From Mycolicibacterium sp. TUM20985 (GTDB lineage: Bacteria > Actinomycetota > Actinomycetes > Mycobacteriales > Mycobacteriaceae): DNA of 64,000 nt. The translations under genes and the position numbers were made by a program. Under the pieces are notes generated by a model. That model saw only the letters and a list, made by a program, of their open reading frames with translations. It was not told where the DNA came from and did no database searches. The stretch lies in assembly GCF_030295745.1 (NCBI RefSeq), contig NZ_AP027291.1, forward strand, positions 3,100,001-3,164,000, read 5' to 3'. How positions within the stretch are numbered: position 1 is the first letter of the stretch; every line of letters starts with the position of its first letter. Below are positions 61,330 through 64,000 of this stretch, piece by piece.

Positions 61330-64000
<2,671 letters not shown>

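Overview
The window looks like chromosomal DNA of a fast-growing mycobacterium (Mycobacterium/Mycolicibacterium type). The base composition is uniformly GC-rich, GTG starts are common, and genes are packed with 1-8 nt ATGA/GTGA stop/start overlaps. Gene order (dnaE1, ilvA, treZYX, bioAFD, bioB, nadABC, the his operon, the trp operon with lgt, pyk, tesB, cydABDC) follows a block known from mycobacterial chromosomes. Nearly all of it is core metabolism. I see no rRNA, tRNA, CRISPR array, insertion sequence or prophage. No gap between genes reaches 300 bases.

From left to right: positions 1-3655 (minus strand) hold a polar amino-acid ABC importer (binding lipoprotein, permease, ATPase) followed 7 nt later by a sensor histidine kinase cut by the window edge. 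An HdeD-like membrane protein and the cytochrome bd oxidase genes cydA-cydB-cydD-cydC plus a small DUF4190-type protein run rightward (3837-10541). A leftward block then carries DUF2752, gltB, gltD, pyk and tesB (10507-19395). A 13E12/DUF222 HNH protein, lgt with a very long repetitive tail, trpA, trpB, trpC, a Trp-region membrane protein and trpE follow (19427-28479, minus). trpG/trpD and hisG/hisE are not here; mycobacteria normally carry them elsewhere.

Between trpE and the his genes sits a rightward cassette: bacterioferritin-comigratory peroxiredoxin, an orphan ABC ATPase and a flavin-reductase-like protein (28567-30455). The his operon hisD-C-B-H-A-impA-F-I (30459-36848) is almost gapless. 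A deazaflavin-type nitroreductase-fold protein and a membrane-anchored secreted protein separate it from nadA-nadB-nadC, which is divergent from an NrtR-like Nudix regulator with a palindrome between them (37866-42105). A secretory-type lipase, DUF2567 protein, bsaP, bioB, the TetR repressor BioQ, a 2'-5' RNA ligase-like protein, bioD, bioF and bioA follow (42150-49640). Two BioQ-type palindromes lie upstream of bioB/bioQ and upstream of bioF.

On the right, an acyltransferase-3/SGNH membrane protein is joined by 3 nt to treX-treY-treZ (49718-58025). A small conserved hypothetical, ilvA, a small membrane protein, an SRPBCC protein, a multi-pass membrane protein and the 3' part of dnaE1 (partial at the right edge) complete the window.

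The features I rate most worth following are: the roughly 500-residue acidic repeat tail on Lgt; a probable CTG start for tesB hidden in a CTGA overlap; the operator-like palindromes at cydA and nadA/nrtR; the shared GTTSATCCACA-like motif about 50-60 nt before three small or accessory genes; and the coupling of an acyltransferase to trehalose synthesis. I did not find a wholly new multi-gene system.
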